Positions 60,401 through 64,000 of a stretch of DNA of 64,000 bases are shown here, in pieces; the stretch's first letter is position 1; each line of letters starts with the position of its first letter. Below the pieces are notes generated by a model. It did not search any database and was not told the origin of the DNA. It worked only from the letters and a program-made list of their open reading frames with translations. A program made the translations under genes and the position numbers. The DNA comes from Dreissena polymorpha (taxonomy: Eukaryota; Mollusca; Bivalvia; Myida; Dreissenidae), in NCBI RefSeq assembly GCF_020536995.1, contig NC_068357.1, forward strand, positions 65,749,378 through 65,813,377. The letters run 5' to 3'.

Positions 60401-62918
60401 ACGTCGATATCTTTAAGGTCAAGGTCACACTTTTAGTTCAAAGGTCAAAAATGGCAATAAATGATCTTGTCTTGACCATAACTATGTCATTCATTGTGAG
60501 ATTTTAAAAAGACTCTGTACATTAATTGTGTTCACAGTCATTGCACGGCGTGTCATGTGGTAGAATTTAAGAGTTCAAGGGGCAAAATTGCTATAACTAT
60601 AAATGATAATGGCATAATAATTCTTAAAATTTGCCATAAATTAGATTCTCTTGTTTTGTGAAGACAGCATGCAAAATAGTCTGTGTCAATGCGGCATGTG
60701 GGGGTATACTAACGTCTGTGACAAAGCTCTAGTTCTGCCAAAAATGATTCCATCCACAATTTCTTTCTTAACAATTCTCAAGTCTCTAGAGATCCACCCA
60801 TTAGTTAGACGAGTTGAAAACACAAGCTTGGAAGATATGGACAGACCTTAATGCCTCCCACTTCTTGGTGGCTTGAAAATAACATTCAGAAAAGTGCTAG
60901 GTTGTCAAAAACAACTTAGACCTATGTTAGGGTTACCGATTGCCAAAATCACATGTGGCAATTAAAATTCTTGGCCAATTAAGCTTTGACCCCTATGATT
61001 TTTTATGCAGTTTATACTCGCAGATGTGTCACCCTGGTTTCATTACATTTTGAGAACTAGTTATAAAATGTTGAAAAAGACCCATGGCGTGAAAATATGA
61101 AGGATCAAAATGAAACATTAGAAACATGGTCAAAATACTATTCATCTATTTGTTTCTAAATACATGTTTGATGTTTTTAAAAAGGTAATTTGTCAGAATA
61201 AATTAGTTATAAAATGTTTAAAAAGACCCATGGCGTGAAAATATGAAGGATCAAAATGAAACATTAGAAACATGGTCAAAATACTATTCATCTATTTGTT
61301 TCTGAAAACATGTTTGATGTTTTTAAAAAGGTAATTTGTCAGAATTAATAAAGTAAAATGAAGTAGATCGCTAACAAAATTACTAATCCAAGGCAATTTA
61401 TTTGCTAGAATTTTTAAACATGAATTTAACATGAGGGGAATAGCTCTATTTGCTTGCATTAAAAAGCTGGGTTTTGTTTCTTTTGAAATACATGTTGTGT
61501 GTTGATAGGTGGCCCTTGCCAGCACAGAAGTTGGAGATGCAAACTCTGCAGGCCAACTCCACAAAAATACAGAGCACATGTAACTTAAATGTTTATCAGC
61601 GAGTGGTTGAGGTAAGAATTGAATGCTTTGATTCATAATACTAGTATTTTCTTGTACAATATATAAGCAGAACACTGCGAAAAAAAAGAGTGCAGTGAAG
61701 GGTTGTTGTTAAATACAAACAAGAGGACTATGATGGCCCAGAAGCACTCATCTGAGTTTAAGGAAGACTAATCGTCATAAACTTGACATGCTGACCTATT
61801 GTTTAGACCCCACTTTACCCAAATGCAAATATGGCATTAATTTGGTAAAAATAAACATTCTGACCAAGCTTCGAGTCATAAATGTGAGACTACTAATATG
61901 GGTGTTCTTACATATGACCTTGGGACCCTAGTTTATTAGACTCCGTGGCCTAGATTGAATTCCACCTATATATTGCCAAGATTACCATTCATATTTATGA
62001 GCTTCGAGTGCCAATGATGGATAAAACAAAAACTTTTACAAACTGACTTAACATTGCAAAGCAGTTGATATTAGTAAGTTCCCATTGGATAGCATACGCA
62101 ATATCACAATTACTTATCAGGAAATATATTTTGAACTTAATATGTTAATCAAATTAAAGATAATGTTTATATATATATATATACATTTCAGAGTCTATTA
62201 AAGCGGGTATATACGATTTTTATATGTGCTGAATTGTAAAATATTGATACAAATATGTTATAATAACACACAATATGCAAGAAAAATGATACATTTAAGA
62301 CGAATTTCATAAAATACAGCAAATACAAATTAGCGCCCCGAGCCGATTGTGACGAAGATAATTCGTAATTATTTTCCTACAATAACCGATGCATTCGTCT
62401 TTTTAGTAAGTGTTCGTGTGTCGTATGAATCGATATCGCTGCAGGAATTTCAAATGAACCGTTAAACTAAATTTAGATTCACATCGTACATGCATGATAT
62501 ACATGCTGGCGAATTCGGCTGTACAGCCTTTTTCGATTTCAGAATTAAATATCTGGCTTATTCAGCATTTTTCGACACATGTTCTTCTTAACTTTTATTT
62601 TAGTTTATATTGAAATATATGTATAAGTTTTTTACACATTTTATATTAATTAATAAATATTTGACAAGATCGTATATACCCGCTTTAAAAACAAGATCCA
62701 CAGTCTTGTGTAAAACAGTTTCCTTCCTTACAAATTGCATCAATAACATATGACATTGTTTGAACACAATATTTTGTCTGAAATAGGTATTTACATGCAT
62801 CTTCAAATTTACCTTTGATATATTTCAGTTGCAGAATATAGACTCCACCAAGCTTCCCATTTTTCTGGACAATATCTGGTCCCATATACCAGAGGGCGTC
62901 AAAGTCACTGTAGCTGAA
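54488..62918 (+). CDS. MRPL48: Mitochondrial ribosomal protein L48, five exons, 3' end missing
   Basis: MRPL48 (mL48) is a large-subunit protein of the mitochondrial ribosome with a uS10-like fold. Exons: 54488-54561, 57992-58043, 58549-58679, 61509-61611 and 62829-62918, phases 2, 0, 2, 0, all GT-AG, giving 150 residues so far. The start MDLLRRTLLSAVSFSRLKCM is basic and free of acids after D2, as expected of a mitochondrial presequence. The core VLVKLQGYDYTILETYAKYV matches the uS10-like GYDFxVLESYxKYVH, then WPLPAQK fits the CWATPAK part, and STCNLNVYQRVVEV and LPIFLDNIWSHIPEGVKVTV fit the end of human MRPL48. Human MRPL48 has 212 residues; about 25 C-terminal residues are missing here and probably lie beyond 64000. 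If the GTATGT at 62919 were not used as donor, translation would stop three codons later. Confidence 0.88.
56125..56600. repeat. Bivalve dispersed repeat with about 150 bp tandem core
   Basis: CCTGCCAAAGTTGGAGGAAT followed by CCTGTCCGTCCGTC starts it; then ATATCxxAxATA..CATGAAACTTCAT and ATGAGGAGAAGTGCCATGC recur at about 56210, 56370 and 56520. It is in MRPL48 intron 1 and has the same general plan as the Helentron-like repeats. Confidence 0.55.
56647..56852. mobile_element. TTAA-flanked MITE, family CCCTTTCAGT, second copy
   Basis: Exact TTAA at 56643-56646 and 56853-56856, ends CCCTTTCAGTGCGGGAACC and GCATGCAAAGGG, and a central hairpin TTTGGATCCAGATGAGACG / GCGTCTCATCTGGATCCAAA. Same family as 13119-13323. 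Ends and target fit a piggyBac-type origin. Confidence 0.85.
56866..57070. mobile_element. Palindromic MITE, ATGGGYCTTATGCCATA family
   Basis: ATGGGTCTTATGCCATACAC and GGCAAGCGTAGC at the left pair with GCTACGCTTGGCGTATATGG and CATGGGCCCATTTTTG at the right, around a 100 base centre. A degenerate relative lies at 62960-63145. Confidence 0.75.
57405..57955 (-). mobile_element. AACAAGATACCGTCAGAGACGG repeat (Helentron-like, reversed)
   Basis: Begins AACAAGATACCGTCAGAGAC, with the core GAAAATTTCAAAGGGCCATA, ACTCTGTGAAAAATCATCC twice (about 57545 and 57715, period about 170), and ends ACTATATGCTCCCCTCAATT and a G-run. It is the fuller copy of the repeat at 43361. MRPL48 intron 1. Confidence 0.65.
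59473..59710. mobile_element. TTAA-flanked MITE, family CCCTTTCCCACTTAG
   Basis: TTAA at 59469-59472 and 59711-59714 flank ends CCCTTTCCCACTTAG and CTAAGCGGGAAAGGG. An inner hairpin has GCAAACAGCATAAAACCAGA and its near complement at about 59550. MRPL48 intron 3. Confidence 0.85.
59822..60655 (+). mobile_element. Helentron-like repeat with AGGTCA-rich 165 bp tandem core
   Basis: Starts CCATTACTGGTAATGGAGGC (hairpin CCATTACTGGTAATGG), has GTCGGTCTGTCAGTCTGTCC, then about four units of GGCCATAACTTTGTCGTTCA, GGACGGTGTGTCGCGCGAAA and CAAGGTCAAGGTCACACTTT, and ends TAGATTCTCTTGTT. Flanks on both sides resemble each other (GAAAACACAAGCTT at 59770 and 60821), suggesting it entered another repeat. 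Confidence 0.65.
61057..61348. repeat. Tandem duplication, two units of 146 bp
   Basis: CTAGTTATAAAATGTTGAAA to GGTAATTTGTCAGAATAAAT is repeated at once with about four changes. It lies directly upstream of MRPL48 exon 4 (61509). Near identity shows it is recent. Confidence 0.92.
61715..62000 (-). mobile_element. Dispersed repeat starting AACAAGAGG (Helentron-like, reversed)
   Basis: AACAAGAGGACTATGATGGC with the hairpin-like GGCCCAGAAGC, then CATATGACCTTGGGACCCTA. On the - strand it ends in CTCTTGTT as the other members do. Right limit uncertain. Confidence 0.45.
62202..62684. mobile_element. TTAA-flanked MITE, family AGCGGGTATATACGA
   Basis: TTAA at 62198-62201 and 62685-62688; perfect 15 base ends AGCGGGTATATACGA and TCGTATATACCCGCT, followed by degenerate pairing. 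Non-coding, in MRPL48 intron 4. Confidence 0.8.
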
Positions 62919-62959
62919 GTATGTACTTAAATTGAGCTGTGTCATGAAAAAACAGGTCT

Positions 62960-63145
62960 CATGCCATAAACAGCCAGTCGCAGTCTGGTCTGAAGCAACG
63001 CTGTCCACTGTCAAGTCATGCAATGTTTTGTGGTCTCGTTAGCTGACAGTGTAGCTCCAGACAGACTACGCAGATGCGCAGGCTGGTCTAGAGCTGTGCT
63101 GTTCGCATGGCATGTTAGACCCATTTTTGCATGACAGGGGTCAAT
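62960..63145. mobile_element. Degenerate ATGGGYCTTATGCCATA-family MITE
   Basis: CTCATGCCATAAACAGCCAG and GCAGTCTGGTCTGAAGC at the left pair loosely with GCAGGCTGGTCTAGAGCTGT and CATGGCATGTTAGACCCATT at the right. Confidence 0.6.
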
Positions 63146-63450
63146 TGATATTGAATTTGTATGCTTTTCACTTCATTGTGGAAGTCATTGAGCATTGCCC
63201 TTGTCTAATGTCTGTTAGTCAATACATCTAGAAGTTTATGTACATAAATGTTTGGGTGGTTTTGGCTTAAATCTTTACAGCTGATTTAACTTTAACTATT
63301 TTTTAAGCTACGACAAATATAGAAGTCTGCTATGCAAATGTGGTTCAAACTTTTACTGAAACTGAATGACAAAATTTTAGTATCTAGTATTTATATTTTT
63401 GTGTATGGAAGCAAGTATTTTAGCTGACTAGTGGATTTGTCTGTGTTCAA

Positions 63451-63611
63451 ACATACGAGTCGTTTTCTGAGAAAACTGGTCATAATGCATGTGCGTAAAG
63501 TGTCATCCAAGATTAGCCTGTGCAATTCGCCGCAGACTGCACAGGCTAATCTGGGACAACACTTTACGCACATACCTTATGCCCAGTTTTCTCAGAACAC
63601 GACTCGTATGT
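63451..63611. mobile_element. Near-perfect palindromic MITE (CACAGGCTAATC family)
   Basis: ACATACGAGTCGTTTTCTGA to AGATTAGCCTGTGCA forms one 75 base arm; the mirrored arm runs from TGCACAGGCTAATCTGGGAC to ACTCGTATGT, with a 13 base loop. It is the least decayed member of the family at 3296, 11340 and 12990. Confidence 0.88.
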
Positions 63612-64000
63612 CTGTGACTCATAATGTTTTAAACTCTTGCATAAAGGGAGCTTTTATGATACAGTTATGTCTGTCATCCATTAGTCTGTGTGTTCATTAA
63701 CTTTCTTTTCTATGCATTTCTTTTCCTAAACTGTTGGGCAGATTTTATTAATGAAACTTCACAAGAAACATTTTTGGATGACTACTTCTATGCAACCCCA
63801 AGGTCCAGAAGTGATCTTTGGCATGTAACATGTAATAGTGTTCCTATGCTTAGTGTGTTAAAATAATGTCCCTGGGGTCAAAACTGTTCATTACCAGGGC
63901 CCATTGATTTAGAAAGACATAAACAGTAAAAAAAATCTTTGAAACTGCAAGTAAAAGGGGTTTAATATTTGGCGTGTAGCCTTGTTCAGTTTTCCTATAC

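Overview
The window is eukaryotic: genes are split by GT-AG introns, intergenic DNA is AT-rich, and young and decayed repeats are dense. The repeats (palindromic MITEs, AGGTCA-rich satellites, hairpin-ended elements finishing in TCTTGTT) and the gene content point to a bivalve mollusc. From memory, unverified, the repeat set resembles heterodont bivalves such as Dreissena.

Layout. 1-1.7 kb: fossil of a DIRS-type retrotransposon. 1.7-3.2 kb: two tandem arrays (149 bp and 30 bp units). 3.5-13.5 kb: the last ten exons of rotatin (RTTN, centriole assembly) on the + strand, all splice phases agreeing, with introns full of MITEs and minisatellites. One minisatellite is a run of copies of an exon-intron junction; a stray copy of the penultimate exon lies at 15.04 kb. 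17.5-19.5 kb: a 2 kb DNA transposon with 160 bp inverted ends and a broken THAP-finger exon.

20.7-41.1 kb: a tandem segmental duplication carrying two Toll-like receptor genes. Copy 1 (25.0-27.5 kb) is open through LRRs, membrane segment and TIR domain. Copy 2 (35.9-38.4 kb) has a 5 bp duplication that shifts its frame. Each copy received different insertions: a LINE fragment in copy 1, a Helentron-like element and a tRNA-derived SINE in copy 2. Between the genes is a cluster of foldback elements whose ends are arrays of short palindromic subrepeats, and a segment there is inverted relative to copy 1.

42-53.4 kb: nested inverted-repeat elements. The best defined is a 5.59 kb element (44736-50325) flanked by a 9 bp duplication, GTGCAAACC, with ends made of repeated TAACGACTCGCCCC. 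It carries an intact two-exon gene for a 151-residue PHD-like zinc-finger protein and an internal palindrome with 820 bp arms. A neighbouring element (about 50.72-53.42 kb) has ends of the same design but another subrepeat, and keeps a remnant of what looks like the same gene's second exon at the same splice phase. This group of gene-carrying, subrepeat-ended foldback elements is the most unusual content of the window.

54.5-62.9 kb: five exons of the mitochondrial ribosomal protein gene MRPL48 (+ strand, last exon not found), with introns holding TTAA-flanked MITEs and Helentron-like repeats. No rRNA, functional tRNA or CRISPR array was seen. The genes are not an operon; the only working relation evident is that the TLRs are paralogues and the two zinc-finger exons belong to related mobile elements.
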